From: Cellulomonas sp. 73-92
Lineage (GTDB): Bacteria > Actinomycetota > Actinomycetes > Actinomycetales > Cellulomonadaceae
DNA: 64,000 nucleotides
Reading direction: 5' to 3'
NCBI RefSeq assembly: GCF_001898175.1
Contig: NZ_MKTH01000024.1
Location: forward strand, 229,512 to 293,511
The translations under genes and the position numbers were made by a program. The notes below the pieces were generated by a model. It did no database searches and was not told the DNA's origin. It saw nothing but the letters and a program-made list of their open reading frames with translations. This document shows, piece by piece, positions 1-8,731 of this stretch; the first letter of the stretch is position 1; each line of letters begins with the position of its first letter.

Positions 1-302
1 TGACCACACTCGCGCAGCGCACCAGCGCGACGCTCCCCCGGCTCTCGCACGTCGTCGAACGGCTGGAGGGCCGGGGGTTCGTCGTGCGCACCCCGGACCC
101 GGACGACGCCCGCGCGACCCGCGCGTACCTGGCGGAGCCCGGGTGGGACACGCTCGTCGCCGCGGCGCCGGGGCACGTCGTCAACGCGCGCGCCCTGGTC
201 ATCGACGCGCTGACCGACGAGCAGGTCTCCCAGCTCGAGAGCATCACGGGGGCGCTCCTGGCCCGCCTGGACCCGGAGGACCGGCTGGCCCGCCGCGGCT
301 GA
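1..302 (+). CDS. MarR-family regulator, C-terminal part (5' end outside window)
   Basis: The open frame enters from the left edge (first full codon at base 3) and ends at 302, leaving about 99 residues. It shows the MarR winged-helix end: a recognition-helix region (LPRLSHVVERLEGRGFV), then VRTPDPDDARATRAYL, which matches the family wing pattern of R-x-P-x-D-x-R-x. A helical dimerisation tail follows (LTDEQVSQLESITGALLARL). The usual MarR length is 140-160 residues, so about 45-60 N-terminal residues are missing. The regulated gene and ligand cannot be told from what is visible. The next gene is convergent and only 29 bases away. Confidence 0.8.
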   Translation, partial: TTLAQRTSATLPRLSHVVERLEGRGFVVRTPDPDDARATRAYLAEPGWDTLVAAAPGHVVNARALVIDALTDEQVSQLESITGALLARLDPEDRLARRG

Positions 303-331
303 GCGGGTGCGCCGGCGTGGTCACCGCGTGA

Positions 332-1510
332 TCACCGCGTGCACGCCCCCGAGGACACCGCCGTGCGGAGCGACTCCGCCTGCGCCACGACCGGCATCAG
401 CTCGGCCGTCGTCATCGCGAAACCGAGGTTCGGGTCCTGGTCGGCCCTGGCGAAGACGATGCCGGCGGCCTTGCCGTCGGTGGTCAGCAGCGGGCCGCCG
501 GAGTTGCCGGGACGCACCGTGGCGGCCAGCGAGTACACCTCACGTTCGTGCGACCCCTGGCCGTAGATGTCCGGGATCGGCGCCGTCGTCACCGAGATCA
601 CCTTGGCGCCGCCCGACGTCAGCGGGCCACCGTAGGGATAGCCCTGCACCACCGCGACGCTGCCCGCGGCCAGCGTGGGCACGATCGGCAGCGGAGGGGC
701 GGTCAGCCCGTCCACCGCGATGACGGCGAGGTCGTTCGCCGGGTCGAGATAGACGATCCGGCCCTGCCGCGCGCGCTGCCCGGGGACCTCGACGAGGGGC
801 CGGTCGACACCGGCAACGACGTGCGCGTTCGTGATCACCCGGCCGGGCGCGACGACGAAGCCCGAGCCGGTGGAGCTGATGCCGCACGCGTAGGCGGTGC
901 CGGCGATCCGCGCCACGGAGCGGGACGCCTGCACGAGCGCGGGGTCGGCGAGGTTGACGTCCGGGATCGGCGGCGCGCTGCCGGGCAGCAGCGCGTCCAG
1001 CGTCGGCAGCCCCTGGGACAGCACGTCGTTGCGCAGCTGCGCCAGCGTGCGGCTGACGGGCGCCGGCGTGAGCCGGTCGATCGTGCGCAGCACCGACGAC
1101 GACGCGATCGCGGGCGCCACGACCGGCGACCCGGTGGCGACCAGCGCGGACCCGACGAAGGACATCGCGATCGCGGCCACGACCAGGTTCGCGACGCCCC
1201 CGAGGACGCGGTCCACGCCCCGCAGCGGCGTGCGGTCGACGCCGCGACGCGCGACGCGTCCCACCGCGCCGCCGAGCGAGGCACCCAGCAGCGGTAGCGC
1301 GAGCGCCACCACGACGACGAGGGGGCCGCGCCAGGCGCTCGACGGCAGCGCGTCGTTGACGGGGGGCACCAGCCAGAACGCCGCGACGCCTCCGACGACG
1401 AGGCCGAGCAGACCGCCCAGGGTGCCGAGGAACCCGCGCGAGAGCCCGCCGGCGAACGCGGCGAGCAGGATGACGAGGAGCAGCAGGTCGACGACGAGCA
1501 TCAGCGACAT
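332..1510 (-). CDS. MarP-like membrane serine protease (CvpA + trypsin domains)
   Basis: A 392-residue protein when started at the ATG at 1510; the longer open frame upstream has no membrane or family features. Residues 1-150 hold four hydrophobic segments of the CvpA/colicin V production family. Residues about 195-385 form a trypsin-like domain with the catalytic triad H230 (TNAHVV), D260 (DPANDLAV) and S337 (RPGNSGGP). C209 and C390 flank the protease domain exactly as the redox-regulatory disulfide pair does in Mycobacterium tuberculosis MarP, which has almost the same length (397). MarP acts in the periplasm in acid and oxidative stress by processing cell-wall enzymes; that role here is by homology. 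The gene is divergent from the DUF2630 gene. Confidence 0.9.
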   Translation of the reverse strand: MSLMLVVDLLLLVILLAAFAGGLSRGFLGTLGGLLGLVVGGVAAFWLVPPVNDALPSSAWRGPLVVVVALALPLLGASLGGAVGRVARRGVDRTPLRGVDRVLGGVANLVVAAIAMSFVGSALVATGSPVVAPAIASSSVLRTIDRLTPAPVSRTLAQLRNDVLSQGLPTLDALLPGSAPPIPDVNLADPALVQASRSVARIAGTAYACGISSTGSGFVVAPGRVITNAHVVAGVDRPLVEVPGQRARQGRIVYLDPANDLAVIAVDGLTAPPLPIVPTLAAGSVAVVQGYPYGGPLTSGGAKVISVTTAPIPDIYGQGSHEREVYSLAATVRPGNSGGPLLTTDGKAAGIVFARADQDPNLGFAMTTAELMPVVAQAESLRTAVSSGACTR

Positions 1511-1654
1511 CCTGGTGCCTGGCGGCGCCGGTCGCTCGTCGGTCCACGGCGCGGCGGCTCGCGATCCACCAGCCGCCCGGCCGGCGCTCTTGCCACCTGG
1601 CGGCGGCCGGGTGACAGTTGCGTCGACCGGTCCGGCACGACGAGGAGGGCCCAC

Positions 1655-1903
1655 ATGGCCGACGACGCGGAGATCTCGCACCGGATCGGCGCGCTCGTCG
1701 ACGAGGAGAAGCGCCTGCGGGAGCAGCTGACCGCGGGGCAGATCGCCCGCGACGACGAGCACTCGCGCCTGGCGGCCATCGAGGTGGAGCTCGACCAGTG
1801 CTGGGACCTGCTGCGCCAGCGCGCGGCTCTGCGCGACGCCGGCGGCGACCCCGCGAGCGCGACGGTCCGTCCCGCATCCGTCGTGGAGAACTACCAGGGC
1901 TGA
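1655..1903 (+). CDS. DUF2630 family small protein
   Basis: An 82-residue soluble, helical, acidic protein. It matches the actinobacterial DUF2630 pattern: an N-terminal helix IGALVDEEKRLREQ, then LAAIEVELDQCWDLLRQRRA-type residues, an arginine/glycine linker and a C-terminal VVENYQG tail. Function is unknown. The ATG at 1655 follows the purine-rich stretch GACGAGGAGGG about 10 bases upstream. The gene stands alone between the divergent protease gene and an exporter gene 55 bases downstream, which could be co-transcribed. Confidence 0.85.
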   Translation: MADDAEISHRIGALVDEEKRLREQLTAGQIARDDEHSRLAAIEVELDQCWDLLRQRAALRDAGGDPASATVRPASVVENYQG

Positions 1904-1958
1904 CCGGCCGACGAGCGGGCGGGCTGACCGGCATGCGCACGAGCGCGGCGAGGCGGCC

Positions 1959-3383
1959 ATGACGCCCGCCCAGCGCCGCGTCCTCGTCGTCGCGATCCTG
2001 GCGACCTTCATCGCCTTCCTCGACGGGACCGTGGTGACCGTCGCGCTGCCGGCCATCGCGCGCGACCTGGCCGGGACGGGCGAGCAGGCCCTCGTGCTGC
2101 AGCAGTGGGTGGTGGACGCGTACCTGGTGACGCTCGGCTCGCTCATCCTCGTCGCGGGGTCCCTCTCGGACGTCTACGGCCGCCGCCGCGTGCTGGCCGC
2201 GGGCCTGGTCGGGTTCGCGGTCGCGTCCGCGGCCTGCGCGATCGCCCCGACCGGGGCCGTCCTCGTCGCGGCGCGGGCGGTCCAGGGCGTCGGCGGCGCA
2301 CTGCTGGTGCCGAGCTCGCTGGCGATGATCGTGTCCGCGTTCGAGGGCGAGGCGCAGGGGCGGGCGATCGGGCGGTGGACCGCGTACTCCGGCATCGCCG
2401 GGCTCATCGGCCCGTTCGTCGGCGGGGTGCTGGTGGACCACCTGTCCTGGCGGTGGGTCTTCTGGATCACGGTGCCCGCGGCCGTGGTCACGCTGCTGCT
2501 GCTGCGCGGCGTGGCCCCCGGCTCCGTCCGCACCGGCCGGCGGATCGACACACGCGGCGCGGTGCTGGCCGCCGTCGGTCTCGCGGGCACGGTGTCCGCG
2601 CTCATCGAGGGCGAACGGCTCGGGTGGACGGACTGGCGGGTGTCCGTCCCGCTGGCGGTCGGCGTGCTCGGCCTCGCCGCGTTCCTCGTCGCCGAGCGGC
2701 GAGCCGACGACCCGATGCTGCCGCTGCGCCTCTTCGGCGCCCGCAACTTCGCCTGGGGCAACGCCGCCACGGCCGCGATCTACGGGGCGCTCGGGTTCGG
2801 CGGGTTCATCGTGACGCTGTTCCTGCAGCAGGTCGCGCACTACCCCGCGACCGCCGCCGGCCTCGCCTCGCTGCCGGTGACGCTCATCATGTTCGGGCTG
2901 TCGAGCCGGTTCGGCGCGCTCTCCGGGCGCTACGGCCCCCGGCTGTTCATGACCGCCGGGCCGCTCGTCATCGCCTGCGGCTACCTCCTCCTGCTCAGCA
3001 CCGACGAGCGGGCGTTCTACTGGACGCAGGTGCTGCCCGGCATGCTGGTGTTCGGGCTCGGGCTGACGATGACGGTGGCGCCCCTGACCGCGGCGGTGCT
3101 CGGGTCCGCACCGCCCGCCGACGCCGGCATCGCCTCCGCGGTCAACAACGCGGTGGCACGGGTGGCGGGGCTCGTCGTCGTCGCGCTCGCCGGGGTCATC
3201 GTCGGCGGGACGCTCGGCGTCGGCTCGTTCCACACCGCGCTGCTGGTGACGGCCGCGCTGTTCGCCCTCGGCGGCCTCCTCAGCCTCGTCGGGATCCGCA
3301 ACGCGCCGCACGTCGCGCCGACCGTGGTGCCGGCCGCGGGCGCCGGGGCGGCGGACCGCCCGGGCGGCGCGCCGGGCGTCTGA
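1959..3383 (+). CDS. MFS drug:H+ antiporter, DHA2 (EmrB/QacA-like)
   Basis: A 474-residue integral membrane protein with about 14 hydrophobic segments, the DHA2 arrangement. Visible family marks are the TM1 motif (IAFLDGTVVTVALPAI), motif A after TM2 (GSLSDVYGRRRVLAAG), a motif-C-like glycine/proline region in TM5 (AYSGIAGLIGPFVGG) and the loop WRWVFWITVP. It probably exports cationic or hydrophobic compounds using the proton gradient; the substrate is unknown. No regulator lies beside it except the MarR fragment 1.6 kb upstream. It ends 8 bases from the convergent HdeD-like gene. Confidence 0.88.
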   Translation: MTPAQRRVLVVAILATFIAFLDGTVVTVALPAIARDLAGTGEQALVLQQWVVDAYLVTLGSLILVAGSLSDVYGRRRVLAAGLVGFAVASAACAIAPTGAVLVAARAVQGVGGALLVPSSLAMIVSAFEGEAQGRAIGRWTAYSGIAGLIGPFVGGVLVDHLSWRWVFWITVPAAVVTLLLLRGVAPGSVRTGRRIDTRGAVLAAVGLAGTVSALIEGERLGWTDWRVSVPLAVGVLGLAAFLVAERRADDPMLPLRLFGARNFAWGNAATAAIYGALGFGGFIVTLFLQQVAHYPATAAGLASLPVTLIMFGLSSRFGALSGRYGPRLFMTAGPLVIACGYLLLLSTDERAFYWTQVLPGMLVFGLGLTMTVAPLTAAVLGSAPPADAGIASAVNNAVARVAGLVVVALAGVIVGGTLGVGSFHTALLVTAALFALGGLLSLVGIRNAPHVAPTVVPAAGAGAADRPGGAPGV

Positions 3384-3390
3384 CGGCCGG

Positions 3391-4002
3391 TCAGCGCCGC
3401 GGGAACGGCGCGGGCGGCCCGAAGGTGGTGCGCACGGGACGTGGCTCGACGCGCCACGCCAGCGCCCGGCCGATCTGCACGACGCCGAGCACGACGAGGA
3501 CGACGCCGACGAGCCACCACAGCGTGGCCACCGCCCACACCGGCGACAGGAGCGCCAGGACGCCGGCCACGATGCTCAGCACCGCGAACACGGCGGTCCA
3601 GGCCTTCGACCCCGTCATCATCGGCAGCGTCGTGAGGGCGACGACGCCCTCGACGACCCACACCACGCCGACGACGAGCCCGAGCAGCGTGGCCAGGGAC
3701 GCCGTCGCGGCCGAGAGGTCGCTGAGCGCGAACCCGCCGGCCAGGACGTAGAGGACCCCGAGCAGGAGGTGGCCCACGCGTCCCCACCCGCTCCGCGCCC
3801 GGCTGCCCAGCGCCGCCACGACGTAACCCAGCCCGGCCACGACCAGGTACACCGCGACGATCGCGGTGACGACCATCGCCGACCGGCCCGGCCAGAGCAG
3901 CACGAGCAGCCCCACCGTGAAGGCGAGCACGCCGCCCAGGCCGATCGCGCCACGCAGGGCGTCGCCGATGCCGTGCGGGCTCTCCACGACCGCGGACGTC
4001 AC
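3391..4002 (-). CDS. HdeD/DUF308 family membrane protein
   Basis: 203 residues from a GTG at 4002. This start is preferred over upstream ATGs because GGGGAGG sits 8 bases before it and the protein then has the usual HdeD length. Six hydrophobic segments alternate with short loops in the repeated DUF308 pattern (for example GLLVLLWPGRSAMVVTAIVA and GVLALLSPVWAVATLWWLVG). In E. coli HdeD is an inner-membrane acid-resistance protein; for actinobacterial members the role is not established. The C-terminal tail is short, basic and cytoplasmic in appearance. Confidence 0.82.
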   Translation of the reverse strand: MTSAVVESPHGIGDALRGAIGLGGVLAFTVGLLVLLWPGRSAMVVTAIVAVYLVVAGLGYVVAALGSRARSGWGRVGHLLLGVLYVLAGGFALSDLSAATASLATLLGLVVGVVWVVEGVVALTTLPMMTGSKAWTAVFAVLSIVAGVLALLSPVWAVATLWWLVGVVLVVLGVVQIGRALAWRVEPRPVRTTFGPPAPFPRR

Positions 4003-4134
4003 GGCGACCACCTCCCCTCGACGTCGTGGGCCGCCGGCAGCGGGCCCGAACGCCATCGTCGGCTCACCGCGGCCGTCCCGCTCGTCGGGAACCTCGTCGA
4101 CGCCCCGGGGCGGCCACACCGGGGCGACGACCGG

Positions 4135-5205
4135 TCAGGCGTCGTACGAGCGGAAGTCGTCCTTCACCACGGCCGCCATCGTCGCGACCAGCGCCCGGAA
4201 GTCCTTGCGTCGCAGCGCCCGCGCCTGTGCCCGCGCCGCCTTCCAGGCCGGCCGGTCGGTCGCGTGCACGTCGGCCGTCGCCCGCGCCATCGAGCGCAGC
4301 AGGCGCGACGCATCCTTCGGCCGCAGGCCGGCGAGCTCGATGCGCACGATGTCCGGCGCCAGATCGCGCACCTGCCAGTCGAGCACCCGGGCCGCCGCCG
4401 CCGGGCCCCGGACGGTTGCGACGACGCGGGCGTAGAGCCCCTCGCCGGGCTGCGGGAGGCGTCCGTCGAGGCGGGCGGCCCACACGGCCGTGCCCGGGCC
4501 GAGCTCCTTGACCTCGCGCGCGTGCCACCGGCCGTCGGCAGCCCGGCCGACCCCGACGCGCCGGCGGTGGCCGAGCGAGCCGGTCCCGGCCTCGTGGACG
4601 TGCCACGTCGGCCGCCAGCCGGCCTCGGCGACGTCGACGGCCGCCGCGACCACCGCCGCCGGCAGGTCCGCTGCCGGGTGGCCGCCGGCGAGCCCGTCGT
4701 AGAACTTCGCGGGCGAGGCGAACGGCGGCACGAGCGCGCGCAGGTGCGCCGCGCCGGGCTCGGTCACCGCGACGTCGGCGCCGCCCCGCGCCTGCGCGTA
4801 GGCGTCGAGGATCGTGTCGCAGACCTCGTCGTCGTCCATCGCGATGTGCGGGGCGAGCGTGGCCGAGACCGCCAGCCGCAGCGGGTCCAGCAGCCACGGG
4901 CCCGTCCCCAGCTCGTCGAGGTCGTTGACGCCCCAGCGGCGCACCTGCCTGGCGTCCCGCCACGTGCCGAAGTTCTCCACGTGCAGGTCGCCGACGAGGG
5001 GCACGCGCGCGGTGTCGAGGACGCCGCCGGCCCGCTCGACGACCCGGGCCAGCCACAGGTAGTACGTGCCGCGCAGGAACCGGAGCCGGTCGGCGTGCAT
5101 CTCCGCGTGCTTGCGGGCGACGTCGGCGCGGACCACCGTGATCCGGTCGGCGAGCCAGCGGTCGTAGTCGATCGTCAGCGCCCGCGCGCTGCGTGCGCCG
5201 CTCAC
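4135..5205 (-). CDS. DUF2252 family protein (kinase-like fold)
   Basis: 356 residues. The GTG start at 5205 overlaps the TGA of the upstream antiporter gene (GTGA), so the two are translationally coupled. Family marks are the N-terminal MHADRLRFLRGTYYLWL segment, GDLHVENFGTW (a kinase-like catalytic-loop motif with D and N) and WGVNDLDELGTGPWLLDPLRL. DUF2252 proteins resemble aminoglycoside phosphotransferase-type kinases by fold; no substrate is established. Pairing with a cation/proton antiporter suggests a shared stress or ion-homeostasis role, which is inference. Confidence 0.82.
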   Translation of the reverse strand: MSGARSARALTIDYDRWLADRITVVRADVARKHAEMHADRLRFLRGTYYLWLARVVERAGGVLDTARVPLVGDLHVENFGTWRDARQVRRWGVNDLDELGTGPWLLDPLRLAVSATLAPHIAMDDDEVCDTILDAYAQARGGADVAVTEPGAAHLRALVPPFASPAKFYDGLAGGHPAADLPAAVVAAAVDVAEAGWRPTWHVHEAGTGSLGHRRRVGVGRAADGRWHAREVKELGPGTAVWAARLDGRLPQPGEGLYARVVATVRGPAAAARVLDWQVRDLAPDIVRIELAGLRPKDASRLLRSMARATADVHATDRPAWKAARAQARALRRKDFRALVATMAAVVKDDFRSYDA

Positions 5206-6380
5206 GCCGGTGCCGCCGCGCTGGGCGCCGCCGGCCCTGGGTCGCTGCCCGCCACCATCCCGGCGCGCGCGGCGAGGCCGCCGCCGGCCACCGCGAGCCC
5301 GATGGTGACGATCGCGCCGAGCATGAGCGCGGCCGCCTCCCCCGGTCGCAGCACCCCGAGCTGCGTGCCGATGGTCGCCGCCGACACCGGGACGCCGAGC
5401 TGGGCGGCCGCGAGCATGCCGAGGGAGACGGGTTGGCGCAGCAGGCGCGCGACGAGGTGGGCGAGGCAGCCGCCGACACCGAGCGCGACGCCCAGCGCGA
5501 TCATCCCGGGATGGCTCCCGAACTCGCGCAGGTCGAGCGAGGCGCCCAGCCACACGAAGTACAGCGGCGACAGGAAGCCGTCGGTCAGCGCGAACAGCTG
5601 GTGCGCCAGCCGCCGCGGCTCCCCGACCGCCGTGACGGCCAGCCCGAACGCGAACCCGGCCAGCATGATCGACACGTGCGTCGTGACCGCGAGCGCCGCC
5701 AGGGCCGCGAGCACCACCAGCTGGATGCGCAGCTCGAGGGCGAAGAGCCGCTGCTCGGACACGTTGTGGGCGCGCCGGCGCAGGCCCGACCGCTCGGCCT
5801 GCCGGTACAGCAGCCAGACGACGACCGCCGCGCCGATCACCGCCGCCGCCCCCGCCGCCGCCCGCGGCACGTGCGCCGGGTCGATGGCCAGCGGGAGCGC
5901 CACGATGCACGCGGAGTCGGCGATCGCCACCTGCGGCAGCAGGCCGATGATCTGCGGGCCGCCGAGCCGGAGGCTGTCGATGACAGGCAGGATGAGCGCC
6001 GCCGACGACGAGGCCATGAGCACCGCGTACAGCGGCACGTGGGGGATCCCCGCGACCCGCGCGACGCCGACCGCCAGCCCTGTCGCGACCAGCCCCACCA
6101 CGACGGCCCGCACCGCGCCCGACCGCAGGGCCGGGCGCATCGCCGGGTCGCGCAGCGGCACGTGCGTGCCGGCGACGAACATGACGAGGGCGAACCCGAT
6201 GTCGGCGAGGAACGAGAAGGACGGGTTGCCGGCATCGACGAGGCCCAGGCCGCTCCGGCCGATCGCGATCCCCGCGACGAGCTCGCCCAGGACGATCGGC
6301 AGGTGCCAGCCCTTCGGGTAGGCCAGCACGGGGCCCAGCAGGGCGACCAGCCCGATGACCGCCAGCTGCGCGAACGTCAC
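5202..6380 (-). CDS. Cation:proton antiporter, CPA2/Kef type
   Basis: 392 residues with about 12 membrane segments and no cytoplasmic nucleotide-binding (RCK/TrkA-N) domain, which distinguishes it from full-length KefB/C. The N-terminal half contains GWHLPIVLGELVAGIAIGRSG, typical of the Na+/H+ exchanger fold, and FALVMFVAGTHVPLRD. It probably exchanges Na+ or K+ for H+ in the cytoplasmic membrane. It is the first gene of a two-gene operon with the DUF2252 gene. The start at 6380 lies 104 bases from the inverted repeat that precedes helR, so the two transcription units are divergent. Confidence 0.85.
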   Translation of the reverse strand: MTFAQLAVIGLVALLGPVLAYPKGWHLPIVLGELVAGIAIGRSGLGLVDAGNPSFSFLADIGFALVMFVAGTHVPLRDPAMRPALRSGAVRAVVVGLVATGLAVGVARVAGIPHVPLYAVLMASSSAALILPVIDSLRLGGPQIIGLLPQVAIADSACIVALPLAIDPAHVPRAAAGAAAVIGAAVVVWLLYRQAERSGLRRRAHNVSEQRLFALELRIQLVVLAALAALAVTTHVSIMLAGFAFGLAVTAVGEPRRLAHQLFALTDGFLSPLYFVWLGASLDLREFGSHPGMIALGVALGVGGCLAHLVARLLRQPVSLGMLAAAQLGVPVSAATIGTQLGVLRPGEAAALMLGAIVTIGLAVAGGGLAARAGMVAGSDPGPAAPSAAAPA

Positions 6381-6483
6381 GGCGGCATTGTGGCGCCGAC
6401 CGGACCCGGCAGCCCTTCAGGACGTGAGCGCGCCGGTCGCGTGCGGCGGGCTGCACCGCCCGCCAGTTTCAACGTATACGGCA

Positions 6484-6510
6484 CGGGGGGTCTTGCGGCA
6501 AGGCCCCCCG
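6484..6510. promoter_or_regulatory. Rifamycin-associated element (RAE)-like inverted repeat
   Basis: A 27-bp inverted repeat centred on base 6497: the core TTGC-G-GCAA is flanked by C/G, one T-G mismatch and then six G/C pairs ending in C/G. The core TTGCGGCAAG with flanking G- and C-runs agrees with the published RAE of actinobacteria (a palindrome of G-run, CTTGC, GCAAG, C-run) found upstream of rifamycin-inactivating genes and helR. A possible -10 (TATACG, 6475-6480) is just upstream, so the element would sit at the transcription start. It ends 73 bases before the helR start. Confidence 0.8.
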
Positions 6511-6583
6511 CGTGGAGCACGATGGCCGGCCGCGCGCCCCACCGCGGCCGCACACTCCACCCAGACACCCGGGAGCCGATGCC

Positions 6584-8725
6584 GTGACACCGCCCACCAC
6601 CAGCGCCTTCGCCCTCCCCGCCCGGCTCGCGGCCAAGGCCGACCCGGCGCTCGTCGGCGCCGACGAGGCGCACTTCGCCGCCGTGGCAGCGGCCCTCGAG
6701 CGGCAGGTCGCCGACCTCGACGCCCGCCTCGACGCCCAGCGCCGGCTGCCCGCGACGCTCGGCCAGGAGGCGGTGGAGCGGGACCAGGGGATCCGCCGCC
6801 TGGCCGCGCGCCTGCGCGTGCTGCGCTCCTACGGCCTGGACCTGTGCCTCGGCCGCATGGTCGCCGCCGGTGACGGAACGCCGGTCTTCGTCGGGCGCCT
6901 CGGGCTGGCCGACGAGGACGGCCGCCAGCTGCTCGTCGACTGGCGCTCGCCGGCGGCGGAGCCGTACTTCGGCGCGACCCGCGCGCACCCGATGGGCCTG
7001 GCCAGCCGGCGCCGCTACCGCTGGACGGGGGGCCGCGTCAGCGACTACTGGGACGAGGTCTTCGCCCCGGACGGGAGCAACGGCGCGGCGCCCGACGACG
7101 AGTCCGCGTTCATCGCCAGCCTCGGCGCCAGCCGCTCGGCGCGCATGCGCGACGTGCTCGCCACGATCGCCGCCGACCAGGACGCGATCATCCGTGCGGG
7201 CTCGCGGGGGGCGCTCGTCGTCGACGGCGGTCCGGGCACCGGCAAGACCGTCGTGGCGCTGCACCGGGCGGCCTACCTCCTGTACGCCGACCCGCGCGTG
7301 GGCCGGCACCACGGCGGCGTCCTCGTCGTCGGCCCGCACGAGCCGTACCTCGCCTACGTCGAGGACGTGCTGCCCAGCCTCGGCGAGGAGGGCGTGCGCA
7401 CGTGCACGCTGCGCGACCTCCTGCCGCAGGGCGCGGGTGCCCGGGACGAGCCCGATCCGCGCGTGGCCCGGCTCAAGGCCTCGGCCGCGATGGTGCGCGC
7501 GATCGAGCCGGCCGTCGCGTTCTACGAGCGGCCGCCGAGCACGGCCACGACGGTCGAGACGCCCTGGGGCGACGTCCGGCTCGGCCCGGACGACTGGGCC
7601 GAGGCCTTCGACGCCGCCGACCCGGGCACCCCGCACAACGAGGCGCAGGACGAGGCCTGGGAGCAGCTGGTGGCGATCGTCGCCGACCGGCTCGACGGCG
7701 TGCCCCCGGACGAGCTCGGGCGGGCGCTACGGCGGGACCGCGACCTCGTCACCACGTTCCGGCGGGCGTGGCCGCTGCTCGAACCGACCGACCTCGTCGG
7801 CGACCTCTGGACCGTGCCCGCCTACCTGCGCCTGTGCGCACCCTGGCTGGCGGCCGACGAGGTGGCGGCGCTGCAGCGCCCCGACGCGCAGGCGTGGACG
7901 GCCTCCGACCTGCCGCTGCTCGACGCCGCCCGGCGCCGGCTCGGCGACCCGGGAGCCGCGCGGCGACGGCGGCAGCGCGCGGCCCTGCTCGCGGACGAGC
8001 GGGAGCAGCGCGACCAGGTGATGGAGCACCTCATCGCGAGCGACGACTCGGAGATGCTCGTCATGTCGATGCTCAAGGGCGCCGACCTGCAGGGCGCGCT
8101 CGTCGACGAGGCCGCGCTGCCCGGTGTCGACGAGGACCCCCTCGCGGGACCGTTCGCCCATGTCGTCGTCGACGAGGCGCAGGAGCTGACCGACGCGGAG
8201 TGGCAGATGCTGCTCGCCCGGTGCCCCTCGCGCAGCCTGACGGTGGTCGGCGACCGGGCGCAGGCCCGGCACGGGTTCACCGAGTCCTGGCGGGAGCGCC
8301 TCGAGCGGGTGGGGCTGCGCGACGTCGGCCAGGCGACGCTGACGATCAACTACCGCACACCGCAGGAGGTGATGGCCGAGGCCGAGCCCGTGATCAGGGC
8401 CGCGATCCCCGACGCGAACGTGCCGACCTCGGTGCGCGCCACCGGGATCGGCGTGACCCACGGCCCGGCGTCGGACCTGCGAGCCGTCGTCGACGCCTGG
8501 CTCGCCGCGCACGACGAGGGCGTCGCCTGCGTCGTCGGCGACCCGGGCTTCGAGCCCGGGCCGCGCGTCCGCTTGCTGACGCCGCAGCTCGCCAAGGGCC
8601 TGGAGTTCGACCTGGTGGTGCTCGTCGACCCGGACCGGTTCGGCACGGGTGTCGAGGGCGCGGTGGACCGCTACGTCGCCATGACCCGGGCCACCCAGGA
8701 GCTGGTGATCCTGACGTCGCCGTGA
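6584..8725 (+). CDS. helR: HelR-type RNA polymerase-recycling ATPase (rifamycin protection)
   Basis: 713 residues from the GTG at 6584, chosen because GGGAG lies 8 bases upstream and the family begins with residues like SAFxLPxxLAAKADP. It is a superfamily-1 (UvrD/HelD-like) motor. The N-terminal coiled-coil arm covers about residues 20-85, Walker A is G215-T222 (GGPGTGKT), a Walker B/DExQ-like motif (VVVDEAQEL) is near residue 525, and the C-terminal helicase motifs are NYRTPQEVM and ATQELVIL. HelD/HelR proteins insert arms into RNA polymerase channels, displace nucleic acid and, for HelR, dislodge rifamycins. The RAE-like palindrome just upstream supports the HelR rather than the generic HelD assignment. 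Confidence 0.87.
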   Translation: MTPPTTSAFALPARLAAKADPALVGADEAHFAAVAAALERQVADLDARLDAQRRLPATLGQEAVERDQGIRRLAARLRVLRSYGLDLCLGRMVAAGDGTPVFVGRLGLADEDGRQLLVDWRSPAAEPYFGATRAHPMGLASRRRYRWTGGRVSDYWDEVFAPDGSNGAAPDDESAFIASLGASRSARMRDVLATIAADQDAIIRAGSRGALVVDGGPGTGKTVVALHRAAYLLYADPRVGRHHGGVLVVGPHEPYLAYVEDVLPSLGEEGVRTCTLRDLLPQGAGARDEPDPRVARLKASAAMVRAIEPAVAFYERPPSTATTVETPWGDVRLGPDDWAEAFDAADPGTPHNEAQDEAWEQLVAIVADRLDGVPPDELGRALRRDRDLVTTFRRAWPLLEPTDLVGDLWTVPAYLRLCAPWLAADEVAALQRPDAQAWTASDLPLLDAARRRLGDPGAARRRRQRAALLADEREQRDQVMEHLIASDDSEMLVMSMLKGADLQGALVDEAALPGVDEDPLAGPFAHVVVDEAQELTDAEWQMLLARCPSRSLTVVGDRAQARHGFTESWRERLERVGLRDVGQATLTINYRTPQEVMAEAEPVIRAAIPDANVPTSVRATGIGVTHGPASDLRAVVDAWLAAHDEGVACVVGDPGFEPGPRVRLLTPQLAKGLEFDLVVLVDPDRFGTGVEGAVDRYVAMTRATQELVILTSP

Positions 8726-8731
8726 CATCCC

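Noticed and set aside
540-3311. 923-residue minus-strand open frame overlapping the protease, DUF2630 and exporter genes
   Set aside because: It is rich in Arg, Gly, Asp and His with no family motif, and lies antisense to a clear MFS gene. It is a third-position GC shadow.
3769-6321. 850-residue plus-strand frame over the DUF2252 and antiporter genes
   Set aside because: Composition of a shadow frame. The minus-strand genes have clear family motifs and coupled starts.
6484-6510. Reading the palindrome before helR as a terminator of an upstream gene
   Set aside because: The flanking gene is divergent, so no transcript from it would end here. Core sequence and position match the RAE instead.
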